DNA of 14,954 nt from Promethearchaeota archaeon (lineage in GTDB: Archaea > Asgardarchaeota > Lokiarchaeia > Sigynarchaeales > SOKP01), in contig WJIN01000436.1 of NCBI GenBank assembly GCA_014730295.1, forward strand, positions 1 through 14,954, in the 5' to 3' direction. The notes below the pieces were generated by a model. That model was not told the origin of the DNA and did not search any database. It worked only from the letters and a program-made list of their open reading frames with translations. Below are positions 1 through 6,690 of this stretch, piece after piece (position 1 is the first letter of the stretch; each line of letters opens with the position of its first letter). Both the position numbers and the translations under genes were made by a program.

Positions 1-196
1 CAATACGTATAGCTTGTGGGGGCATAAATATCGCTAGGTTTTGCAGGCATGAATAATAATAGGGTATTCACAAAGATAAATGTTGCTATTCATAATACAC
101 ATTCTCTATTTTTGTCGGGTGAGTGTTGTTTGTCATTTAAGAAAAAAAAGAATAAACCTTTAGATATTCCTACTCTTTCTATATTCAATGCTTTTT
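1..196. other. Non-coding upstream region, nothing recognised
   Basis: No reading frame of useful length, tRNA-like fold or repeat array could be supported here. The stretch is AT-rich, with one more GC-balanced patch near 15-55. A short inverted pair (ATGAATA near 50, TATTCAT near 92) is within chance for this composition. Its only visible role is as the upstream flank of the transporter gene; an upstream gene may end to the left of the window. Confidence 0.5.
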
Positions 197-206
197 ACTT
201 AAAATT
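197..206 (+). promoter_or_regulatory. Putative TATA box of the GPH transporter gene
   Basis: The sequence ACTTAAAATT is centred about 26 nt before the ATG at 227. That is the usual archaeal distance between TATA centre and transcription start, so the mRNA would be leaderless or nearly so. No Shine-Dalgarno-like sequence precedes the ATG, which agrees. The TATA match is by eye in an AT-rich background, so confidence is moderate. Confidence 0.4.
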
Positions 207-226
207 AGAATAAAATTGAAAATATA

Positions 227-1729
227 ATGGCTAACAGCTCAAATGAAATTTCTGAATCTGATTATGTACCTTTAAAAGAAAAACTTGCCTATTCTTTTGC
301 GAACATGCCGGGTACTTTTTACGGCTCTGTGATGGGACTGATACAATCCTTCTATTATGCATGGATGGGACTTCAAAATAGTTGGATCATCATTGGTCAA
401 ATCATATATGCTATTTGGAATGTAGTAAACGATCCCTTTTTTGGAAATATAATAAATAACACGAGATATTTTAATAAACGCCGAGGAGAGTATCAAAGGT
501 ATATACCTTACATAAAATACGGGGCACCCTTGTTCAGCATCGCGTTTGCGTTAGTTTTTTTCCCTCCTGATATATTACGAGGAGATCCTTCTCTGGGTGT
601 CCAAGTGTGGTTATTTATATGGTATTTAGTAAGTCAACTTGCGTATGATACTTTGTTTACAATAGTACTCTGCGCTCATGTCGCTCTTCTTCCTCAAATG
701 ACCCTAAATCAACGAGAAAGAGAAAAAATACAAATTCTATCTACTGTTTTTACATTGCCTGGAGTATTAATCGGTTTCATTCTTCCCTTAGTCTTTTTAG
801 CCAATCCAACGGTAGAATCGATAGGAATTTTTCAAATTCTGGTCATTGGGATTGCTCTCTTTGGGTTAATTCCCTATATACTCTTATCCTATGTGGTACC
901 AGAACATTCCGAGCATATCCCTCAAGAGTCTACACCATTAATTGAGAACTTTAAATTAGCTTTCAAAAATAAGTCATATGTAATCTATCTTGTGTATGAT
1001 GGGGTTAGTGTGTACTTGGTAAATGTAAGCATGGCGACTCTTCCCTTTTTCCTTACCTGGGTGCTCGCTCCAATGATAACCTCCGAATTAGATATGATTC
1101 TCTTTTGGATCCCTCCATTGATATGTTTAATCGTAGGCTCTTACATACACTTAAAACTGGCCGATAAATATTCCATTAAATTAGCTTTGAGTTTTTATCA
1201 AGGAGTTATTGCAATTGGTTATTTCCTCTCATTTGCTTTAGCATTTACCGGACAGTGGTATTTATTATGTGTAGGATTTTCGATAGTGTTTCTGGCATTT
1301 CCCGGAGATTTTATCCTGCATAATCCCATGCGAGCTGATACGATTGATTATGATTTTTGGAAAATTTCGGGAGAACGCAGAGAAGGCTTATATGCTGGCA
1401 TTGGTCCTTTAATAAGTAAACCGATGATTAGTGTTGCCCTTGCGACTCCTACTACGTTAATGACATTATTCGGACTTATTTATATTGGGAACAGCTTGCA
1501 ACCTACTTTAGGTCAGTTTAATGCTTTTCTAGGGGTGAATATTTCCATGGGATTAATACCAGGGATAGTTGCCTTGATAGGTTTCGTGATATGGGTAATC
1601 GCATATCCTTTAACTGGAGAGGTGATTGATGAAATGAAAAGCGCACTGGTTAAAGTCCATGAGGAGAGACGATCGAAATACTTGAAAGAATTGGGAAAAG
1701 AAGTAACAGATCAAACCGATAAAGAATAA
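227..1729 (+). CDS. GPH-type (MFS_2) sugar/cation symporter-like transporter
   Basis: A 500-residue polytopic membrane protein with about 12 hydrophobic segments. Features of the glycoside-pentoside-hexuronide:cation symporter group (MelB-like, MFS_2) are visible. The helix II signature NDPFFGNIINNTR lies at residues 68-80 and is followed by a basic loop (KRRGEYQRY, 84-92) and the next helix. The length matches the family (about 450-500). In the family pattern DP-x-x-G-x-x-x-D-R-T the second acidic residue is usually Asp; here the segment reads IINNTR, so an expected cation-site carboxylate appears replaced by Asn. The substrate cannot be read from sequence; sugars or glycosides are typical of the family, but lipid-like substrates (MFSD2-type) also occur. 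The C-terminus is a charged cytosolic tail (about 465-500). The gene is probably monocistronic, with a TATA element just upstream and a strong terminator beginning at its stop codon. The ATG at 227 is chosen for TATA spacing and because TM1 follows naturally. Confidence 0.8.
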   Translation: MANSSNEISESDYVPLKEKLAYSFANMPGTFYGSVMGLIQSFYYAWMGLQNSWIIIGQIIYAIWNVVNDPFFGNIINNTRYFNKRRGEYQRYIPYIKYGAPLFSIAFALVFFPPDILRGDPSLGVQVWLFIWYLVSQLAYDTLFTIVLCAHVALLPQMTLNQREREKIQILSTVFTLPGVLIGFILPLVFLANPTVESIGIFQILVIGIALFGLIPYILLSYVVPEHSEHIPQESTPLIENFKLAFKNKSYVIYLVYDGVSVYLVNVSMATLPFFLTWVLAPMITSELDMILFWIPPLICLIVGSYIHLKLADKYSIKLALSFYQGVIAIGYFLSFALAFTGQWYLLCVGFSIVFLAFPGDFILHNPMRADTIDYDFWKISGERREGLYAGIGPLISKPMISVALATPTTLMTLFGLIYIGNSLQPTLGQFNAFLGVNISMGLIPGIVALIGFVIWVIAYPLTGEVIDEMKSALVKVHEERRSKYLKELGKEVTDQTDKE

Positions 1730-1770
1730 AGGAGAATAAGTTCTTTCTCCTTTACCTTTTAGCTTTTTTT
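1728..1770 (+). terminator. Hairpin plus T-tract terminator
   Basis: AAAGGAGAA (1728-1736) pairs perfectly with TTCTCCTTT (1745-1753) across an 8-nt loop. It is followed by ACCTTTT and a run of eight T from 1764. The stem starts within the TAA stop codon (1727-1729) of the transporter gene. This resembles an intrinsic terminator, whereas most other gene ends in the window show only T-tracts. Confidence 0.65.
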
Positions 1771-1991
1771 TATTATTTTAATTTTTAAAATGCGTTTAAT
1801 GTTAGTAGTACAAATAAGTTTTAGACATTTTTTACCATAAAAAAAAGTATATAGTATACTGTATGCTTAAATATTCAAATTAATGTACCAGAGAATAAAG
1901 ATTTAAGTACAAGAGTTCTATTATAATAACTAAAACTATATTAAAGAAAAAAATACAATATAACATAATCATTTTTTCGGAGAATAGTCAA
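1771..1991. other. AT-rich intergenic region before the 7-TM gene
   Basis: A very AT-rich spacer without a coding frame. It contains an imperfect palindrome (ATATAGTATACTGTAT, 1849-1864, core AGTATACT) and a possible TATA element near 1936-1945 (CTATATTAAAG). GGAG at 1979-1982 lies 9 nt before the ATG at 1992 and is a credible Shine-Dalgarno for the downstream gene. Confidence 0.35.
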
Positions 1992-2708
1992 ATGGATGCT
2001 TTCACAATATTAAACGGTACTTTAAGCATAATTTATATATCTATTTCGATATTAGTTGGACTTACTATGATTTTAAGCTACAGAAAACATAAAGAAAGAC
2101 TACTGATCTTAGTGGGACTCACGTGGATTGGAATTGTGAGCCCTTGGTATCCAAGTAGTATCTCCTTCATCGTCGCTTTTTTCAACAATGGACAAGGAAT
2201 TCCGGAATTGGCATATTATTTGATAGGGAACATCGCAGGACCCGTCTTTATTTTTATATGGTTAGTAGCTTTTACCGAATTCTTTCTTCAAAGTTATCGA
2301 AAATTAATTCTAGGTGGGAGTATTATATACGGAATCGTATGGGAGATCTTGTTTTTCTGGTTATTACTTCAAGGGCCCGGAACCATCGCAGATTTTTTCC
2401 CACCAATCGATGTGGATTATAAGGGATTTTATTTAGTTTTGGCGCTTTCTGTTATCGCAATTGTATCCTCAACGGGGATTTATTTTTCCTATCGATCTAT
2501 CAAAACCGATAAACGGAAAACGAGAATAAAAGGATATTTTCTACTGGCAGCATTCATCTCTTATACTATTGGCGCGATTCTGGATGCCGCAATACCCCAA
2601 GATTATATTTATCTTATTCCAACCAGACTCATTCTAATATCGAGCGCCATTTTTTGGTACTTTGGTTTTATTATGCCAAAATTTGTAGAGAGACGCCTAG
2701 AAAAATAA
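1992..2708 (+). CDS. Seven-TM membrane protein of unknown function
   Basis: A 238-residue, almost entirely hydrophobic protein with about seven membrane segments (roughly residues 8-28, 36-62, 75-97, 105-126, 145-168, 181-200, 210-230). The loops between them are short and basic (YRKHKER at 30-36, KTDKRKTR at 172-179), which puts those loops on the cytosolic side. No enzyme motif or soluble domain is seen. The arrangement recalls the 7-TM sensor modules that precede histidine kinase or GGDEF domains, but here it stands alone, so a receptor-like role is only a guess. A GGAG sits 9 nt before the ATG. The stop codon is followed directly, in the same frame, by a decayed TnpB fragment, so insertion could have trimmed a former C-terminal part; however, the protein ends at a plausible basic tail (KFVERRLEK). 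Confidence 0.6.
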   Translation: MDAFTILNGTLSIIYISISILVGLTMILSYRKHKERLLILVGLTWIGIVSPWYPSSISFIVAFFNNGQGIPELAYYLIGNIAGPVFIFIWLVAFTEFFLQSYRKLILGGSIIYGIVWEILFFWLLLQGPGTIADFFPPIDVDYKGFYLVLALSVIAIVSSTGIYFSYRSIKTDKRKTRIKGYFLLAAFISYTIGAILDAAIPQDYIYLIPTRLILISSAIFWYFGFIMPKFVERRLEK

Positions 2709-2711
2709 TCT

Positions 2712-3092
2712 TTGTTGGTACCACTTTACAAATCTCGAAATAAACTAAAGCATAATGGATTTTTTTGGACAAGGAACGGGAAAATCATTCACGGAGATAT
2801 CAACGGTGCGGCAAATATCGGCAGAAAACACCATCCAGAGCTCTTTTCCAAACAATTAATTGCCTACAACCTACGCTTAATTTCCGATCCTCGCCGACGC
2901 CTATCCAATCACGCAAAGCAGAGATTTCTTCAATTTATCCCCACCCCGACCATAAAATTTTGCCCTTCAAACGGAATTCCCACCAAAGAATTAAAGAAGA
3001 AAGAAATCTTAAAAAAAAGTAACATCAAACCACAGCGGCATCAAATGAGTCCAAAAAGGTTTTTAGCGATGCCTCGTGTTGCCTATGTATAG
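2712..3092 (+). pseudogene. Decayed C-terminal fragment of TnpB (IS200/IS605 OrfB)
   Basis: The first ~40 codons match the end of TnpB/OrfB nucleases. NGKIIHGDINGAANIGRK (about residues 22-39, from a TTG at 2712) is the last RuvC segment, with its metal-binding Asp in the GDINGAANI motif, preceded by the typical GFFW block. The Zn-ribbon cysteines are absent, as in the Cys-less TnpB variants. The rest of the protein (normally about 350-400 residues, with the first RuvC Asp and the Glu) is missing: the intact 7-TM gene ends 3 nt upstream. Residues after about 55 are proline- and basic-rich, unlike a TnpB tail, and probably represent transposon-end or flanking DNA read in an open frame. There is no promoter, SD or ATG, so this is a relic rather than a gene. 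TnpB-type RNA guides normally overlap this 3' end, but no scaffold could be recognised. Confidence 0.65.
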
Positions 3093-3228
3093 TAGTTTTA
3101 TCTAATACCATATTTACGAACGTGTTGTTGGTCACAGAGACGTGCACTCTTAAAAATGCATACAAATATCACCAAGGTATTACTCTTTTTTTTTATCTGG
3201 GAATATAATTTCTTTTTTAACCAACTAA
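3093..3228. other. Intergenic region upstream of the GTPase operon
   Basis: No frame and no RNA gene are seen. It includes a T-tract (3184-3194), possibly ending upstream transcription, and the putative operon promoter at 3201-3210. It may still contain the right flank of the lost IS element; no terminal hairpin was identified. Confidence 0.35.
3201..3210 (+). promoter_or_regulatory. Putative TATA box of the GTPase operon
   Basis: GAATATAATT centred near 3206 predicts a transcription start around 3232. That leaves a leader of about 15 nt before the ATG at 3247. The in-frame TTG at 3229 would lie at or before the start of the mRNA, which is one reason the ATG is preferred. Confidence 0.4.
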
Positions 3229-3246
3229 TTGAATTTTGAAATTATT

Positions 3247-3780
3247 ATGTTATTAAGATCAACTATTCAAGATGAAACCATAAAAGTCTCAATTATAGGA
3301 TTCCCTGCGGTTGGGAAAACAACTATGACTAAAATGCTAGCTCAAAAAGAGACCACCAAAAAGTATGTGCCTACCGCAGGATTTGATTTAAAGACAGTGC
3401 AATTTGGTCCATTTAAATTAAAAATCTGGGATTTTGGAGGCCAAAAAAACTATTTAAAAAAGTATTTGGAAGATTTCGTTGTAGGATCTGATTTGATCTT
3501 TATCGTGACCGATTCCACTCCAAAAAATGTATTGAATTCCCGTCAGCTCATCGATTATGCCAAAGAAATTATGGAGGATGAGTGTCCAATTATTGCCATT
3601 GCGAATAAGCAAGACCTCTGTAAAAAAGATGGAAGGATGAATTATAATCGAGTGGCAGACCTACTCCATACGAAAACTATTGGCCTCACCGCAATCGATT
3701 CTGAAGAGCGCATACGACTTATGAAAACAATAGAAAATGAATTGGAACAAGTTTTAGAACGGAGGAACAGAAAAGAATGA
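3247..3780 (+). CDS. Arf-like small GTPase
   Basis: A 177-residue single-domain Ras-superfamily GTPase. Visible motifs are the P-loop GFPAVGKT (residues 18-25), the switch-I region VPTAGFDLKTV (41-51, Thr43), the G3 motif WDFGGQ (61-66, the Arf/Rag-type WDxGGQ with Gln66) and the G4 motif NKQD (120-123). PTxGF and NKQDL are characteristic of Arf/Sar-like members. The G5 position reads TAID (148-151) instead of SAK/CAT, a weakened guanine-contact loop. There is no Gly2 and no N-terminal amphipathic helix, so Arf-style myristoyl anchoring is not expected. It should act as a GTP/GDP switch in the cytosol. An alternative in-frame TTG at 3229 would add six residues; ATG 3247 is chosen because it fits the TATA position and the P-loop then lies at the usual distance from the N-terminus. 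The stop overlaps the next ATG (ATGA), so the two proteins are translationally coupled and are probably partners. Confidence 0.9.
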   Translation: MLLRSTIQDETIKVSIIGFPAVGKTTMTKMLAQKETTKKYVPTAGFDLKTVQFGPFKLKIWDFGGQKNYLKKYLEDFVVGSDLIFIVTDSTPKNVLNSRQLIDYAKEIMEDECPIIAIANKQDLCKKDGRMNYNRVADLLHTKTIGLTAIDSEERIRLMKTIENELEQVLERRNRKE

Positions 3781-4349
3781 ATTTCGATAAAAACGAGCTT
3801 TTTGGGGCAGCTTTAATTGGATTTGATATGATCGATGGACCTTTTCTCAAGTGGAAAAAAGAATTTAAGGAGAAAGATGATGTGGTAAAATTGGATGATT
3901 TTGCGATGAATTTCTATTTATCCTTTCGTGGTGGAAATTCAGGAAAAAAGCCTAGAGCAATCCTTTATGACAAATTCTATATCGTCGCCTTCCCCAAAGA
4001 CCTTGAGTTATGCTGCTTGTTTATGAAACCAAAAGGGATAGAGGCGAATATTACTAAACTCAACAAAATCGCCTCCAGAATTATGATAGAAATGGACGAG
4101 GATGAAGCGACGGAGAGTGAAGAGAAGAATCAAAAAGCTGATACTGATTCTGATGAAGATACTATAGAGGAAATCAAGCGGTTAATTCTCAATATGTTAA
4201 ATGATACGAAAATGAGCACTCCTGAAATGAGAAAATATTTTAAACTCACCAATGCGGAGATTTGGAAGATTATGTCGGATCTGGAAAGTTCTAAAAAAGT
4301 TATACGCGCAGGAAAAAAAGGAAGAGCCCAGTTATGGACCGTTCCCTAA
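3777..4349 (+). CDS. Longin/roadblock-like domain plus winged-helix protein, GTPase partner
   Basis: A 190-residue protein with three parts. The N-terminal domain (about 5-105) begins with a strand ending in GFDMIDGPFLKW (15-26), the FDxxxGP turn common in archaeal longin/roadblock (profilin-like) proteins. It has an alternating strand/helix pattern through KFYIVAFPKDLELCCLFMKPK (66-86). A highly acidic linker follows (107-128). The C-terminal segment (about 129-190) has a winged-helix look: three helices, with MSTPEMRKYFKLTNAEIWKI (146-165) as the helix-turn-helix, then a basic wing (SSKKVIRAGKKGRAQLW, 171-187). Profilin-fold proteins encoded beside small GTPases often act as their GAPs or docking partners (MglB with MglA is the known case), so a regulatory role on the upstream GTPase is inferred. 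The winged helix suggests binding to DNA or to another protein. GGAGG at 3761-3765 lies 11 nt before the ATG and supports coupled translation. The domain calls rest on motif and pattern recognition and have not been checked by a profile search. Confidence 0.7.
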   Translation: MNFDKNELFGAALIGFDMIDGPFLKWKKEFKEKDDVVKLDDFAMNFYLSFRGGNSGKKPRAILYDKFYIVAFPKDLELCCLFMKPKGIEANITKLNKIASRIMIEMDEDEATESEEKNQKADTDSDEDTIEEIKRLILNMLNDTKMSTPEMRKYFKLTNAEIWKIMSDLESSKKVIRAGKKGRAQLWTVP

Positions 4350-4411
4350 ATTCTACTTATTTTTAAACCAAATCTCTTTTTTAGGATTTTTACAATAGTT
4401 AGTAGGATAGC
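4350..4411. terminator. T-rich convergent gene end
   Basis: Two T-tracts on the plus strand (TTATTTTT near 4357-4364 and CTCTTTTTT near 4373-4382) follow the stop of the GTPase-partner gene. They fit archaeal T-tract termination. No stable hairpin is visible. The minus-strand gene ends at 4412, so this spacer serves two converging genes. Confidence 0.4.
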
Positions 4412-5224
4412 TCAAATTTTTCTGTGAATCCATTCTTTTTCTTTTGTCAGCATTCTGGAAAACATCATATAACAGATATCTGGAAGTTCCTTATCTTGAT
4501 TTTGAATAGTAATATATCTGAGAATATGATTGAGAAAAAAGATTCCGACAAGTTCGATATGATAACTACCAATCTTTTCGAGATTTTCCCCCGAATATGA
4601 AATATCTAACTCATTTTGACTTTCATTGTAAATGATTTCAATATAAATTTCCGGAAAGACTTCTTTCTTGAATCTCCATCCCGTCGTCGTTTTCCATACT
4701 TTCGCACCTAAAAATTCCTCAAGAGGTTTTTGGTCTTCTGGGGTCAATAATTTAAAGGGATCTTTTCTCTGCTTTAGTACCTTTTCCATCAGCTCCGTCT
4801 TTTGGTCATATTTCTTTTCAAAGGGTTCTTTCCCTTTAATCTGGCGTTCGATGAAATCCATTATGATGTCAATATAGGTGGCACTATCCTCTCCCGGGAC
4901 CCAATGGACTCTTTCGCCCGAAAAGAGAAATTGAAATTCAGCCTCAATTCCCATGCCAAATTCATCCCCTAAATAACTATATGCCATGTGAATATTTACT
5001 TCGGGAAACATTTCTTTCGTGATTGTCCAGTCCTCACTAAATCCAATATTTTCGATTACACCACCGATATCTTCACGGATGATTTTTTCAATAGTTTCTT
5101 TATCCGTGTTGACGAATAATTTATGTTTCGCCTTGCTGATATCCTCAAGTTCTTTCTCGTGGGGTCCACGGACGCCCGTGGCATCAATTTGTCCCACAGT
5201 AATATACCTTGGTTTTTTAGTCAT
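4412..5224 (-). CDS. Unknown protein with an internal domain duplication
   Basis: A 270-residue soluble protein with no signal peptide, TM segment or known catalytic motif. Its clearest feature is an internal repeat. Residues 66-80 (WTITKEMFPEVNIHM) and 183-197 (WRFKKEVFPEIYIEI) align well. Each is followed by a variable loop, a [FY]SGE motif (101-104 and 210-213) and a long helix (about 115-129 and 222-238). The protein is thus two copies of a ~90-residue alpha/beta domain joined by a charged linker (about 130-160, rich in Lys, Glu and Asp). The first ~35 residues form a short polar N-terminal arm. It lies 34 nt downstream of the RNA methyltransferase gene on the same strand, so co-transcription is possible; a weak TATA-like ATATAG also lies about 26 nt before its ATG. 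I do not recognise the family. The hydrophobic-rich second copy (IELVGIFFLNHIL) could bind a partner or a membrane edge. Confidence 0.65.
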   Translation of the reverse strand: MTKKPRYITVGQIDATGVRGPHEKELEDISKAKHKLFVNTDKETIEKIIREDIGGVIENIGFSEDWTITKEMFPEVNIHMAYSYLGDEFGMGIEAEFQFLFSGERVHWVPGEDSATYIDIIMDFIERQIKGKEPFEKKYDQKTELMEKVLKQRKDPFKLLTPEDQKPLEEFLGAKVWKTTTGWRFKKEVFPEIYIEIIYNESQNELDISYSGENLEKIGSYHIELVGIFFLNHILRYITIQNQDKELPDICYMMFSRMLTKEKEWIHRKI

Positions 5225-5258
5225 ATATATTTCACATTACTCTATTCTATATTGTTAA

Positions 5259-6599
5259 TTATGCTCCCTTTTTTTTGAATTTTCCGACAAAAAATCCTTT
5301 CGTCCCATGGAGTGCGGGAAACAATCTTCCTATTCCCTCTGGTAATGTATCATTTATTCGATAGGGATCAGAAAAATATTCTGGTAGATCCATTGGCAGA
5401 AGCGTGTCGAGTAAATGGTTCACTTGTAGTTCTCCTTCTTCCGCATAGAGACTACAAGTTGAATAGACTAAAATGCCCCCTGGTTTGAGGAGTGATACTG
5501 CCGAATTTAGTAATTTCTCTTGGAGAGTCACGTTTTGATACAGAAAAGAACGATTCTGCCTCCATTTTAATTCAGGATGTGAGGAAAACGTGCCGCTTCC
5601 CGTGCACGGGGCATCTAACAAGATCTTATCGTACTTAGTACTTTCCCTTAGGGGTGGATCGATGCTGTCGCCATTCATTATGGAAACATTAGTCGTATTA
5701 TAAAATTTGAGCATATCTTTCATTTCATACACCCTCGTCAAAGCAAAATCCACCGCAAATATCTTGTTTTGAGGATATGCGAAATTTGAAAGCAAGATTG
5801 TTTTAATTCCTGGAGCGGCGCACATATCCAAGAAAGAACCTTTCTTTTCGGGAGATAATAATTTAACAATATAGGCGGACCCTTTATCGAGAATTAGTAA
5901 ATTGCCCCTTTTATAAAACTGAGTTTGGAGTATCTGAGAAAGATGTCTTGAGGGAATTAAAAACATTGAATTTATAATGGGGTCTTCTGAAAATGGAATT
6001 TTATTTTCAATTAGATATGTTTTTACCCTCTCTTTAAGATCACTCTTTATATTTCTCTGGTGTTCAATTATAGCGATAGCTGTTTTTAGTTCTTCTGGTG
6101 AATCTAGTTTTTCCATATTTCTGAGAATAAAGTCAGGTTGGAGGTATGGCTTCAATCTTCGAAGGACAAATGTGGGAATTGCATTATCAATGCTGACTTT
6201 TTCTATAGTAGATTTATTTGAAAACGCCTTTTTCCATGAAAATGTCTGGAGTTTTTTGTAAAATTGTAACAATGATTTTTTACTCAGAATTGGAACGAGA
6301 GATTTTGGGAAAGGCTGAAAATCATTAATAATTTCCTCAAATGTGGCGTTTTCCCAGAATTTTCGATAAATAATAAGGAAATATATTGCTTTTGTTGTCT
6401 TTGTTGTATTGCCAGAGTGGTTAACCGCCTTAATTGTATAGCTATAAATAAAATTTATTTTATTCCAATATCTAACGATTTCGCTATAATAATGAATAGT
6501 AGTTCGGTCTTTACGAGCCTTTTCGGATAATTGGACTGTTTCTGAGTCTAAAAATTGGATTAAAAGACCTATTAATCGTTGGAACGAATCTTGGTTCAT
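5259..6599 (-). CDS. RsmB/NSUN-family RNA (cytosine-5) methyltransferase
   Basis: A 446-residue protein whose C-terminal half has all the hallmarks of SAM-dependent RNA m5C methyltransferases. These are motif I DMCAAPGIKT (258-267, SAM binding), the AVDFA strand (282-286), NGD (309-311), motif IV DAPCTGSG (329-336, Cys332), motif VI STCSL (380-384, Cys382, the nucleophile in this family) and the C-terminal GTKGFFVGKF (432-441). The two-cysteine arrangement identifies the RsmB/NOP2/NSUN family. The N-terminal ~200 residues are helical and poorly conserved, consistent with the NusB-like RNA-binding domain of bacterial RsmB (about 430 residues in total). The target (rRNA or tRNA) cannot be assigned from sequence. 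A TATA-like TTTTATAA on the minus strand (about 6670-6679) lies about 75 nt upstream of the ATG. The gene may be co-transcribed with the downstream duplicated-domain protein, whose role could therefore be RNA-linked; that is inference only. Confidence 0.88.
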   Translation of the reverse strand: MNQDSFQRLIGLLIQFLDSETVQLSEKARKDRTTIHYYSEIVRYWNKINFIYSYTIKAVNHSGNTTKTTKAIYFLIIYRKFWENATFEEIINDFQPFPKSLVPILSKKSLLQFYKKLQTFSWKKAFSNKSTIEKVSIDNAIPTFVLRRLKPYLQPDFILRNMEKLDSPEELKTAIAIIEHQRNIKSDLKERVKTYLIENKIPFSEDPIINSMFLIPSRHLSQILQTQFYKRGNLLILDKGSAYIVKLLSPEKKGSFLDMCAAPGIKTILLSNFAYPQNKIFAVDFALTRVYEMKDMLKFYNTTNVSIMNGDSIDPPLRESTKYDKILLDAPCTGSGTFSSHPELKWRQNRSFLYQNVTLQEKLLNSAVSLLKPGGILVYSTCSLYAEEGELQVNHLLDTLLPMDLPEYFSDPYRINDTLPEGIGRLFPALHGTKGFFVGKFKKKGA

Positions 6600-6690
6600 A
6601 GAGTTTGAAAGAAATTATGAGGAATTGGGAATAAATCAAAAAATTGCTAAATAAAAAAAGAGTTAAGAAATTATAAAATCTATTACTGAT
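6600..6690 (-). terminator. T-tract end of the receptor-like gene and start of the methyltransferase leader
   Basis: On the minus strand, the sequence 20-40 nt after the stop of the 1108-residue protein reads TTTCTTAACTCTTTTTTTAT (6670 down to 6651), a classic archaeal T-tract. The same spacer must hold the methyltransferase promoter; the best TATA-like match is around 6670-6679. Confidence 0.4.

Noticed and set aside
45..100. Possible inverted repeat ATGAATA...TATTCAT in the left flank.
   Set aside because: Only 7 nt of pairing over a long loop in AT-rich DNA, with no RNA family resemblance.
1849..1864. Imperfect palindrome ATATAGTATACTGTAT upstream of the 7-TM gene.
   Set aside because: Only the 8-bp core is perfect, it is A/T-rich and it lies about 130 nt from the start codon. 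It falls within chance expectation for this spacer.
2765..3022. Second plus-strand frame overlapping the TnpB relic.
   Set aside because: It is out of frame with the TnpB match and its translation is low-complexity and basic without homology. Most likely a by-product of the C-rich relic DNA.
3229..3246. TTG start giving a GTPase six residues longer.
   Set aside because: The added residues contribute nothing to the fold, and the TATA at 3201-3210 places the transcript start at or after this codon. ATG 3247 fits better.
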